Below the pieces are notes generated by a model. The model was not told the DNA's origin, searched no databases, and worked only from the letters and a program-made list of their open reading frames with translations. Of a stretch of 64,000 nt of DNA, positions 51,572 to 59,404 are shown piece by piece (position 1 is the first letter of the stretch; each line of letters begins with the position of its first letter). The DNA comes from Acetobacteraceae bacterium (lineage in GTDB: Bacteria; Pseudomonadota; Alphaproteobacteria; Acetobacterales; Acetobacteraceae): contig JAIXWG010000071.1 of NCBI GenBank assembly GCA_027482245.1, positions 1-64,000 on the forward strand. The letters are read 5' to 3'. Made by a program: the position numbers and the translations under genes.

Positions 51572-52213
51572 ATGTTCACCTGGTTCCGCCGCCTGCTGCC
51601 GCGGGAGGAGAAGTTCTTCGACCTCTATGCGCGCCACGCGGACATCATCGTGCGCGGCGCCGAGGAACTCTGCGGCATGCTGCAGGGAGGCGAGGCGGTG
51701 CGCCGCCACTATCCCAATGTCCTGGCTGCGGAGGATGAGGCCGACGCCATCACGCGGGAGGTGGTGCAGGCCGTCCGCCGCACCTTCGTCACGCCCTTCG
51801 ACCGCGGCGACATCCAGGCCCTGATCGGCCGCATGGACGATACGATCGACCAGATGAAGAAGGCCGCCAAGGCCATCATGCAGTTCGAGATGACGGAATT
51901 CGACAGCGACTACCAGCGCATGGGCGACGCGGTGCTGCGATCCGCCCACCTGCTGCGCGATGCCGTGCCGCTGCTGGCGGAGATCACGCCCAATGCCGGC
52001 CGGATCAACGAATTGTGCGAGCAGATCCGCCGCGTGGAGGGCGAGGCCGACGACATCCACGATGCCGGCGTCACCGCGCTGTACCACCAGTGCCGCCACG
52101 ATGCGCTCCGCTTCATCGCGCAGCGGGAGGTGCTGGACCAGCTGGAGAAAGTGGTGGACCGCTTCGACGACGCCGCGAACGAGATCGAGGGCATCGTGGT
52201 CGAGCACGTCTAG
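51572..52213 (+). CDS. DUF47/PhoU-like Pit accessory protein
   Basis: A 213-residue all-helical protein of the DUF47 (YkaA) family. Features are FFDLYARHADIIVRGAEELCGML, EDEADAITREVV and RVEGEADDIHDAGVTALY with the E-x3-D-x3 acidic pairs typical of PhoU-like metal sites. It pairs with PiT low-affinity phosphate transporters, probably as a regulator, and the PiT gene begins 10 bases downstream. Cytoplasmic, peripheral to the membrane. Confidence 0.93.
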   Translation: MFTWFRRLLPREEKFFDLYARHADIIVRGAEELCGMLQGGEAVRRHYPNVLAAEDEADAITREVVQAVRRTFVTPFDRGDIQALIGRMDDTIDQMKKAAKAIMQFEMTEFDSDYQRMGDAVLRSAHLLRDAVPLLAEITPNAGRINELCEQIRRVEGEADDIHDAGVTALYHQCRHDALRFIAQREVLDQLEKVVDRFDDAANEIEGIVVEHV

Positions 52214-52222
52214 GCCCCGGTG

Positions 52223-53227
52223 ATGGACACGACGCTCGCCCTGCCGCTGCTCTACGGCCTCATCGCCGTCGCGCTGCTGTTCGACTTCCTGAACGGCCTG
52301 CACGATGCCGCCAATTCCATCGCCACCATCGTGGCGACGCGCGTGCTGCGGCCGCAATTCGCGGTGGTCTGGGCGGCCTTCTTCAACACCATCGCCTTCC
52401 TGTTCTTCGGCCTGCATGTCGCCCAGACCATCGGCACCGGCATCGTCGAGGCGCAGATCATCGACCCCCGCGTGATCTTCGGCGCGCTGATGGGCGCCAT
52501 CAGCTGGAACGTCATCACCTGGCGGCTCGGCATCCCCTCCTCCTCCTCCCACGCGCTGGTGGGGGGGATCGTCGGCGCGGGCACGGCCAAGGCGGGGTTC
52601 GGCGTCATCGTCTGGTCGGGGCTCGGCAAGACGCTGGCGGCCATCGTGATGTCGCCGCTGATCGGGCTGGTCCTGGCGCTGGTGCTGGTCTTCATCGTCT
52701 CCTGGGCCTGCGCACGCACCACGCCCTTCGTCGTGGACAGGACCTTCCGCCGCCTGCAGTTCATCTCGGCCTCGCTCTACTCGCTCGGCCATGGCGGCAA
52801 TGACGCGCAGAAGACGATGGGCATCATCGCCGTCCTGCTCTTCTCCCAGGGCATGATGCCGGATGGCTTCCACGTGCCCTTCTGGGTCGTCATCGCCTGC
52901 CAGCTGGCCATGGGGTTCGGCACGCTGTTCGGCGGCTGGAAGATCGTCCACACCATGGGGTCGAAGATCACGCGGCTGACGCCGGTGCAGGGCTTCTGCG
53001 CGGAGACGGGCGGCGCCATCACGCTGTTCGCCGCCACCTGGCTTGGCATCCCCGTCTCCACCACCCACACCATCACCGGCGCCATCATCGGCGTCGGTGC
53101 GGCGAAGCGGGCATCCGCGGTGCGCTGGGGCATCGCGGGCAACATCGTCATCGCCTGGGTCGTCACCATCCCCGCCGCCGCGCTGATCGCCGCGGCGGCC
53201 TACGGGGCAGTCGGTCTGTTCAGGTAG
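52223..53227 (+). CDS. pit: PiT-family inorganic phosphate transporter
   Basis: A 334-residue membrane protein with about ten helices. The two PiT signatures are present: FDFLNGLHDAANSIATIVATRVL near the N-terminus and SLYSLGHGGNDAQKTMGII in the second half. It carries metal phosphate with protons or sodium at low affinity. The length matches the short bacterial form. The ATG at 52223 is used, with a GTG 3 bases upstream. It forms an operon with the DUF47 gene. Confidence 0.95.
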   Translation: MDTTLALPLLYGLIAVALLFDFLNGLHDAANSIATIVATRVLRPQFAVVWAAFFNTIAFLFFGLHVAQTIGTGIVEAQIIDPRVIFGALMGAISWNVITWRLGIPSSSSHALVGGIVGAGTAKAGFGVIVWSGLGKTLAAIVMSPLIGLVLALVLVFIVSWACARTTPFVVDRTFRRLQFISASLYSLGHGGNDAQKTMGIIAVLLFSQGMMPDGFHVPFWVVIACQLAMGFGTLFGGWKIVHTMGSKITRLTPVQGFCAETGGAITLFAATWLGIPVSTTHTITGAIIGVGAAKRASAVRWGIAGNIVIAWVVTIPAAALIAAAAYGAVGLFR

Positions 53228-54775
53228 CTACCCCGTGATGCCGATCTGCCAGGGCGCGAATTCGTGCTTGCCGACGCCGAGTTCCTCGCTCTTGGTCTTC
53301 TCGCCGGAGGCGATGCGCAGCATCAGGTCGAGGATGCGCTCCCCCATCTCCTCCATGCTCGCCGTGCCGTCCAGGATCTCCCCGCAATTGATGTCCATGT
53401 CCTCCTCCAGCCGGCGGAACATGGGCGTGTTGGTGGCGAGCTTGACGGAGGGCACGGGCTTCGCGCCATACATGGACCCGCGCCCGGTGGTGAAGGCGAT
53501 CATGTTGGCGCCGCCCGCGACCTGGCCGGTGGCGGAGACGGGGTCGAAGCCCGGCGTGTCCATGAAGACGAAGCCCTTGGTCCGCACCGGCTCCGCATAG
53601 CGCAGCACATCCATCAGCGGCCCCGTGCCGCCCTTCATGGAAGCGCCCAGCGACTTCTCGAAGATGTTGGCGAGGCCGCCGGTCTGGTTGCCGGGGCTGA
53701 CCGTGCCGTTGATCTGCGTATCGCGGCCCGGCGTGTAGACATCCTTCCACCAGCGGATGCGCTCGATCAGCTTCTCGCCGACCTCCTGGCTCACCGCGCG
53801 CCGGGTCAGCGTGTGCTCCACGCCATAGATCTCCGGCGTCTCCGACAGGATCGCCGTGCCGCCATGCCGCACCAGCAGGTCCATCGCATTGCCGAGTGCC
53901 GGATTGGCGGTAATTGACGAAAAACCGTCGGAGCCGCCGCATTGCAGCCCGACCGTCAGATGCTCCGCGGACACCGTGCTGCGCGTCGCCTTGTTGGCCT
54001 CCGGCAGCATCTCCTTCACCGCGGCGATGCCGGCATCGATGCTCTTCCGCGTGCCGCCGATCTCCTGCATCACCAGCGTCTTCAGCAGCGGCCCGGGCGC
54101 GAGGCCCTGCTCCGCCAGCAGCCCTGCGATCTGGTTGCGCTCGCATCCCAAGCCGATGACGACCACACCCGCGACATTGGGGTGGCGCATGTAGCCGCCC
54201 AGCGTCCGCCGCAGCAGCTGCATCGGCTCCCCGGACAATTCCATGCCGCAGCCCGTGGAATGGGTGAAGGCGGCGACGCCGTCCACGTTCGGCCATTCGG
54301 CAAGCCGCTCCTCCGTGAACCAGTCGGCGACCGCATGGCTGACGGTCGCGGAACAGTTCACGGAGGAGACGATGGCGATGTAGTTCCGCGTGCCGACGCG
54401 CCCATCCGGCCGCACGATCCCCTGGAAGGTCTTGCGCTGCTCCACGGGCACCATCTGCACCGGCCGGTAGTCGCGGCCGATGGCGTAGTCGCGGTCGAAT
54501 TCCCGGAACTCGATGTTGTGGTTGTGCAGCATGGTGCCGGCGGGGATGTCGTCCGCCGCGAAGCCGATGGTGACCTGGTACTTCAGCACCGGGTCGCCCT
54601 TCCGCAGGTGCTGCGTCGCGATCTTGTAGCCCGCCGGCACCTTGTCCCGCGTCACCAGGTTCTCGCCGGGGATGGAGGTGCCGGGTTCGCATTCCGTGCG
54701 GGCGACGACGACGTTGTCATCGGGATGCAGGCGGATGACGGGGCCGTTCAGGCGCTTGGCGTGGAGGTCGATCAT
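53228..54775 (-). CDS. UxaA-family sugar-acid dehydratase (altronate/galactarate type)
   Basis: A 515-residue protein with the complete UxaA/GarD layout: an N-terminal SAF domain (IRLHPDDNVVVARTECEPGTSI...VPAGYKIATQ), a linker, then the catalytic part with NYIAIVSSVNCSATVSHAVAD, FTHSTGCGMELSGE, GLGCERNQIAG and GLQCGGSDGFSSITANPALG, whose cysteines hold the metal. It dehydrates altronate, galactarate or a related sugar acid. Together with the UxuA-like enzyme at 976 it suggests use of hexuronates or sugar diacids, though the genes are 50 kb apart. The stop abuts the PiT stop; the genes are convergent. Confidence 0.9.
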   Translation of the reverse strand: MIDLHAKRLNGPVIRLHPDDNVVVARTECEPGTSIPGENLVTRDKVPAGYKIATQHLRKGDPVLKYQVTIGFAADDIPAGTMLHNHNIEFREFDRDYAIGRDYRPVQMVPVEQRKTFQGIVRPDGRVGTRNYIAIVSSVNCSATVSHAVADWFTEERLAEWPNVDGVAAFTHSTGCGMELSGEPMQLLRRTLGGYMRHPNVAGVVVIGLGCERNQIAGLLAEQGLAPGPLLKTLVMQEIGGTRKSIDAGIAAVKEMLPEANKATRSTVSAEHLTVGLQCGGSDGFSSITANPALGNAMDLLVRHGGTAILSETPEIYGVEHTLTRRAVSQEVGEKLIERIRWWKDVYTPGRDTQINGTVSPGNQTGGLANIFEKSLGASMKGGTGPLMDVLRYAEPVRTKGFVFMDTPGFDPVSATGQVAGGANMIAFTTGRGSMYGAKPVPSVKLATNTPMFRRLEEDMDINCGEILDGTASMEEMGERILDLMLRIASGEKTKSEELGVGKHEFAPWQIGITG

Positions 54776-54865
54776 GGGGTCCTGGGGCGTCCTGGGGGGG
54801 TCTCGGCCGTGCTGCCGTTCCCCCCATATCGCCACATCAGGGGCCCGCTGTCAGCGGGCGCCGCC

Positions 54866-55276
54866 TCATTCCGCCGGCATCAGGGCGGGGTAGCGGCGGG
54901 GTGACCGGGCCATGGCCAGCAGCACCAGCCGCACCAGGAACATCGCCGTCCCCGCCAGCCAGACCAGCGCCGCCGCGATCGCCAGCGCCGGGGCCTGGTG
55001 CTCGATCGAGAGGTAGATGCCGAAGGGGAAGAGGAAGGCGCTGCTGGTGGAGAGCGCGAACTGCGCCAGGGCCGGTATCGGGTTGGCGTGCAGCTGCGGA
55101 TAGGCCCGGAAGGTCAGGCCCATCAGCGCCAGCGACGTCCAGCCCAGCAGGTTGAGATGGGCATGGACCGGCGCCAGGTGGAAATCATGCTGGATGCCCA
55201 TCATGACACCGAGGCAGACGCCCACCAGCAGGCAGCAGGCGGCGGCGATGATGAAGAACAGCGGAAGCCGGGGCAT
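54866..55276 (-). CDS. Small membrane protein related to heme-copper oxidase subunit I segments
   Basis: A 136-residue protein with four hydrophobic helices. The block HDFHLAPVHAHLNLLGWTSLALMGLTFRAYPQL, with H-x5-H-x-H spacing inside a helix pair, resembles single-unit proteins related to part of cytochrome oxidase subunit I or NnrS-like proteins. Such stand-alone four-helix proteins are common next to respiratory genes, but none is adjacent here. It may bind heme through the histidines. No operon partner is evident. Confidence 0.72.
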   Translation of the reverse strand: MPRLPLFFIIAAACCLLVGVCLGVMMGIQHDFHLAPVHAHLNLLGWTSLALMGLTFRAYPQLHANPIPALAQFALSTSSAFLFPFGIYLSIEHQAPALAIAAALVWLAGTAMFLVRLVLLAMARSPRRYPALMPAE

Positions 55277-55367
55277 GGGTGAAGATCCTTGACTGAAGGG
55301 CGGCCCTTCTAGTCCCGCGCCGCCGCCGCTTCATGTCGCCAGCCGTTTCCTCCGTTTCACGCGTGTT

Positions 55368-56114
55368 TCACGACAACATCTGGCCGCCATCGACGATGAT
55401 GGTCTGCCCCGTCACCCAGCGCGCCGCATCGCTCGCGAGGAACAGCGCGACCTCCGCCACCTCCTCCGGCGTGCCGAGCCGGCCGAAGGGGATCGATCCC
55501 AGGATGCGGTTGTAGAGCGCGGGGTCCGTCGTCCGCCGCTGTTCCCAGGACCCGCCAGGGAATTCGATGGAGCCCGGCGCCACCGCATTCACCCGCACGC
55601 CATCCGGCGCGAAGGCCGCCGCCTGGCTCTGCGTGTAGTTCACCAGCAACGCCTTCACCGCCGCATAGGCCGGCGTGCGCAGCGAGGGCCGGAAGCCCGA
55701 GATCGAGGTCACGTTCACGATGCTGCCGCGGGCCTGCTTCAGCCAGGGCGTCGCGGCCCGGCTGGCGCGCACCGTCGCCATGACGTCCACATTGAGGCCG
55801 CGCGCCCAATCCTCCTCCGTGTCGCGGGACCCGAAGCCGCTGGCGTTGTTCACCAGCACGTCGATGCCGCCCAGCGCCGCCGCGGCCGCCTCCACCCAGC
55901 CCGTGACGTCCGCCAGCACGCCGAGGTCGGCGGCCATGGCATGGGCCGTCACGCCCTGCGACGCGATCTCGGCCCGCGTCGCCTCCAGCGCCTCCGCACC
56001 CCGCGCGCAGATGGACACCGCTGCCCCCGCCTGCGCGAAGCCTAGCGCGATCGACCGCCCGATGCCCCTGCTGCCGCCCGCCACCAGCACCCGCTTGCCC
56101 GCGAAACCCGCCAT
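55368..56114 (-). CDS. Short-chain dehydrogenase/reductase
   Basis: A 248-residue classical SDR. The cofactor loop is VLVAGGSRGIGRSIALGF, the NNAG-like motif is VLVNNASGFGS, and the catalytic Ser, Tyr and Lys are in NVTSISGFRPSLRTPAYAAVKALL. The C-terminus VTGQTIIVDGGQ is typical. It uses NAD(P)H to act on an alcohol or ketone. It is divergent from the TPP enzyme/hydantoinase operon with 103 bases between the start codons, so it may belong to the same pathway. The substrate is unknown. Confidence 0.93.
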   Translation of the reverse strand: MAGFAGKRVLVAGGSRGIGRSIALGFAQAGAAVSICARGAEALEATRAEIASQGVTAHAMAADLGVLADVTGWVEAAAAALGGIDVLVNNASGFGSRDTEEDWARGLNVDVMATVRASRAATPWLKQARGSIVNVTSISGFRPSLRTPAYAAVKALLVNYTQSQAAAFAPDGVRVNAVAPGSIEFPGGSWEQRRTTDPALYNRILGSIPFGRLGTPEEVAEVALFLASDAARWVTGQTIIVDGGQMLS

Positions 56115-56217
56115 GATGCGTCTCCCTCTCCATGGCCTGGCAGCAGAGGGCGCGGCGCCCGTCTTGGCAAGCGGCGCGCGCGGGGGCAGAGGATGGATGA
56201 TCGGGGGAAGGAACGGG

Positions 56218-57810
56218 ATGATGATTGTTGCGGAAGCCTTGCTTGCCGAACTCGCACGGCGCGGCACGCGGCGCATCTGGGGCGTGCCGGGTGGCGGCTC
56301 CTCGCTCGACATCATCGCGGCCGCGCCGAAGCACGGCATCGACTTCGTGTTGGCGCGCCAGGAATCCAACGCGGCCATCGCCGCCATGGCGGATGCGGAA
56401 CTGACGGGCGCGCCCGGCGTGGTGCTGACCACCAAGGGGCCTGGTGTCGGCAATGTCGTGAACGGCCTGGCCTGCGCCACGCTGGAACGGGCGCCGCTGC
56501 TGCTGCTGGCCGATGGCTTCACGCCGAAGCAGGTGACCTGGGTCACGCACCAGTATTTCGACCAGCGCGCCATGACCGGTGGCGTCGTGAAGGGCTATGC
56601 CCGCGCCGATGAGGAAGCGCCGATGGCCGCCATCGCCGCGCTGCTGGACAAGGCGGAGGCCGCGCCGCGCGGCGCCGTGCATCTGGACCTGACCGGGGAG
56701 GCCGTGCGCCGCCCCGCGCCCCCCGCCGATCCGGTCCAGGCCATGGCGCCGCACCACGCCCCCGTCGGCGACGCAGCCGCGCTGCTGGCCGCCGCGCGCC
56801 GCCCCGTGCTGCTGGTGGGGCTGGAGGCCGCGAACGCCCCCGACGCCGCCGCGCTGCGAGGCTTCGCGGAGGCGCTGGGCTGCCCCGTCCTCGTCACCTA
56901 CAAGGCCAAGGGCGTGCTGCCGGACCGGCACCCCCTCTATGCCGGCATCGTCACGGGCGGCACACTGGAGGCGCCCTGCATCGGCCAGGCGGACCTCATC
57001 ATCCAGGTGGGGCTGGACCCGGTGGAGCTGATCCTGCAGCCCTGGCGCTACACGGCGCCGATCCTCGACATCGCGCTGCGCCCGCATCCCGTGCGCTACG
57101 CCGATCCGACCGCCGCGCTGCATGGTCCGCTGGCCGACAGCATCGCGGCTCTGGAACCGCGCGCTTCCACCTGGACCGCGACGGAGATCCCCGCGCTGCG
57201 CGAGGCAGCGCTGGCGGCGCTGGAATGGCAGGGCACAGGCGGCGTCTCGCCCCCCGACATCGTCCGCATCGCGCAGAAGGAAGCGCGAGCCGCCAACGCC
57301 ACGCCGCGTGTCGCCGTCGATGCCGGCGCGCACATGTTCTCCGCCACCGCCTTCTGGCAGTGCGAGCACCCGCGGGACCTGCTCATCTCGAACGGCCTCG
57401 CTTCCATGGGCTTCGCCCTGCCCGCCGGCCTCGCCGCCGCGCTGCATGACCCCGCGCGCGGCGCCATCGCCTTCACCGGCGATGGCGGGCTGATGATGTG
57501 CATGGGTGAGCTCGCCACCGCCGCGCAGCTGGGCGCGAAGCTCATCACCATCGTCTTCAACGACAGCGCCCTGTCGCTGATCGACATCAAGCAGCAGCAG
57601 CGCCAGCTGCCCCAGGCCGGCGTCCGCTTCACCCGCACGGATTTCGCCGCCATCGCGGAGGGCTTCGGCGTGAAGGGCCTGCGCGCCGACGACCCCGCGC
57701 AATACGCCGCCGCGCTGCGAGAGGCCTTTGCGCATGAGGGACCGTCGCTGATCGACGTCACCGTCGATCCCGCCGGCTATCCCGCGCAGCTCCAGGCGAT
57801 GCGGGGCTGA
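56218..57810 (+). CDS. Thiamine-diphosphate-dependent enzyme, acetolactate synthase-like
   Basis: A 530-residue ThDP enzyme with the three-domain layout. The N-terminal Pyr domain has RIWGVPGGGSSLDII and the catalytic glutamate in LARQESNAAIAAMADAE. The middle domain is about 190-340. The C-terminal PP domain has the ThDP motif GDGGLMMCMGELATAAQLGAKLITIVFND. It resembles acetolactate synthase large subunits and benzoylformate/oxalyl-CoA-type decarboxylases but has no small subunit nearby. The start at 56218 follows GGGGAAGGAA; an ATG at 56197 is possible. HyuB begins 1 base after its stop. Confidence 0.88.
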   Translation: MMIVAEALLAELARRGTRRIWGVPGGGSSLDIIAAAPKHGIDFVLARQESNAAIAAMADAELTGAPGVVLTTKGPGVGNVVNGLACATLERAPLLLLADGFTPKQVTWVTHQYFDQRAMTGGVVKGYARADEEAPMAAIAALLDKAEAAPRGAVHLDLTGEAVRRPAPPADPVQAMAPHHAPVGDAAALLAAARRPVLLVGLEAANAPDAAALRGFAEALGCPVLVTYKAKGVLPDRHPLYAGIVTGGTLEAPCIGQADLIIQVGLDPVELILQPWRYTAPILDIALRPHPVRYADPTAALHGPLADSIAALEPRASTWTATEIPALREAALAALEWQGTGGVSPPDIVRIAQKEARAANATPRVAVDAGAHMFSATAFWQCEHPRDLLISNGLASMGFALPAGLAAALHDPARGAIAFTGDGGLMMCMGELATAAQLGAKLITIVFNDSALSLIDIKQQQRQLPQAGVRFTRTDFAAIAEGFGVKGLRADDPAQYAAALREAFAHEGPSLIDVTVDPAGYPAQLQAMRG

Positions 57811-57811
57811 G

Positions 57812-59404
57812 ATGACACTCTCGGCACTTCGCCTCGGCAACGCCTGGGCACGCATCGCGGGGCTGATGGATGAGGCGGCGGAGACCTTCGTCCGCACCTC
57901 CTTCTCCTCCGTGGTGAGAGACAACTGGGACATGGCCGTCGGGCTGATGGACAGCGAGGGGCGGCAATTCGCGCAATCATCCCGCTCCGTCCCCAGCTTC
58001 GTCGGCACCATGCCGCGCACGCTGGCCGCCATGCTGGCCCGCATCCCGCGCGCGCGGCTGCAGCCGGGTGACGTGCTGATCAGCAATGACGGCTACCTCG
58101 GCACCGGGCACCTCAACGACATCACCATGGTGAAGCCGGTCTTCGCGCAGGGCCGCATCACCGCCTGGATCGGCAGCATCTTCCACGCGACGGATATCGG
58201 CGGCGCGCCATCGGTCGAGGCGCGTGACGCCTGGGAGGAAGGCCTCACCATCCCCGTCGCGCGCATCCTGAAAGGCGGCGTGGAGAACGAGGACGTCATC
58301 GCCTTCCTCGAAGCCAATTGCCGCATGCCGGGCGAAGTGCTGGGCGACATCCGCGCGCAATTCGCCATGTATGACCAGGCCGAGCCCCGGCTGCTCCGCA
58401 TCCTCGCCGAGGAAGGGATTTCGTCCGTTGACGAACTCGCCGCCGAGATCTTCGGCCGGTCGGAACGCGCGATGCGCGACGCCATCGCCGCCGTGCCGGA
58501 TGGGGAGGTAACGGACGAGGTCACCGCCGATGGCTTCGAGCATCCCGTCACCATCCGGCTGCGCCTGGCCATCAAGGGCGATGGCCTGACGCTCGATTTC
58601 ACCGGGACCGGCGCGCAGATCCCGCGCCCCGTGAACTCGCCACTGAACTTCACCCGCGCCTATTCCAAATACGCCGTCAAATGCGCCTTCGACCCGCTGA
58701 CGCCGAACAACGATGGCAGCTTCCGGGCCATCACGCTGGTCGCGCCGGAAGGCAGCATCGTGAACCCGCGCCATCCGGCGCCGGTCTGGGGCCGGCACCT
58801 CACGGGCCACTATCTCCCGATGCTCGTGCTGGCGGCGCTGGGAAAGATGATCCCGGATCGCGTGGTGGCGGAATGCGGCAGCCCGCTCTGGAACGTCTAC
58901 TTCACGGGCGAGCAGCCTGATGGCCGCCGCTATGTCCGCATGTTCTTCATGAATGGCGGCCACGGTGCCGCGGCGTCCCATGACGGCGCCTCCTGCCTCT
59001 CCTTCCCCTCCAACGTCGCGACGCAGCCGGTGGAGCAGTTCGAGAATGCGGTGCCGATGCTGGTGACGGAGAAGTCGCTGATCGCGGGCAGCGGCGGCGA
59101 TGGCCGGACGCGTGGGGGGCTCGGCCAGCGCCTCGGCTTCCGTGTGATCGGCGACAAGCCGGTCACCGCCACCTACCGCCATGAACGCGTGCAGCATCCC
59201 CCGCGCGGGTTGCTGGGCGGCGGGGCCGGGCGCGGGGGCCGCGACCTGCTCAACGGCAAGCCCGTCGCCGCCAAGGCGCGCATCACGCTGCAGCCCGGCG
59301 ATACGCTGACCTTCGAGACCCCCGGCGGCGGCGGCTTCGGCCCGCCCGTGGAACGCAGCGCCGAAGCCCGCGCGGCGGATGCCGCGGAAGGCTATGTGGC
59401 ATGA
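57812..59404 (+). CDS. hyuB: Hydantoinase B / oxoprolinase subunit
   Basis: A 530-residue protein of the HyuB family, the partner of HyuA. Visible blocks are FVRTSFSSVVRDNWDMAVGLMDSEGRQFAQ, DVLISNDGYLGTGHLNDITMVKPVF and CAFDPLTPNNDGSFRAITLVAPEGSIVNPRHPAPV, as in N-methylhydantoinases and acetone carboxylase subunits. With HyuA it splits a cyclic amide, such as 5-oxoproline or a hydantoin, using ATP. It overlaps HyuA by 4 bases. No racemase or carbamoylase gene is next to it. Confidence 0.94.
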   Translation: MTLSALRLGNAWARIAGLMDEAAETFVRTSFSSVVRDNWDMAVGLMDSEGRQFAQSSRSVPSFVGTMPRTLAAMLARIPRARLQPGDVLISNDGYLGTGHLNDITMVKPVFAQGRITAWIGSIFHATDIGGAPSVEARDAWEEGLTIPVARILKGGVENEDVIAFLEANCRMPGEVLGDIRAQFAMYDQAEPRLLRILAEEGISSVDELAAEIFGRSERAMRDAIAAVPDGEVTDEVTADGFEHPVTIRLRLAIKGDGLTLDFTGTGAQIPRPVNSPLNFTRAYSKYAVKCAFDPLTPNNDGSFRAITLVAPEGSIVNPRHPAPVWGRHLTGHYLPMLVLAALGKMIPDRVVAECGSPLWNVYFTGEQPDGRRYVRMFFMNGGHGAAASHDGASCLSFPSNVATQPVEQFENAVPMLVTEKSLIAGSGGDGRTRGGLGQRLGFRVIGDKPVTATYRHERVQHPPRGLLGGGAGRGGRDLLNGKPVAAKARITLQPGDTLTFETPGGGGFGPPVERSAEARAADAAEGYVA

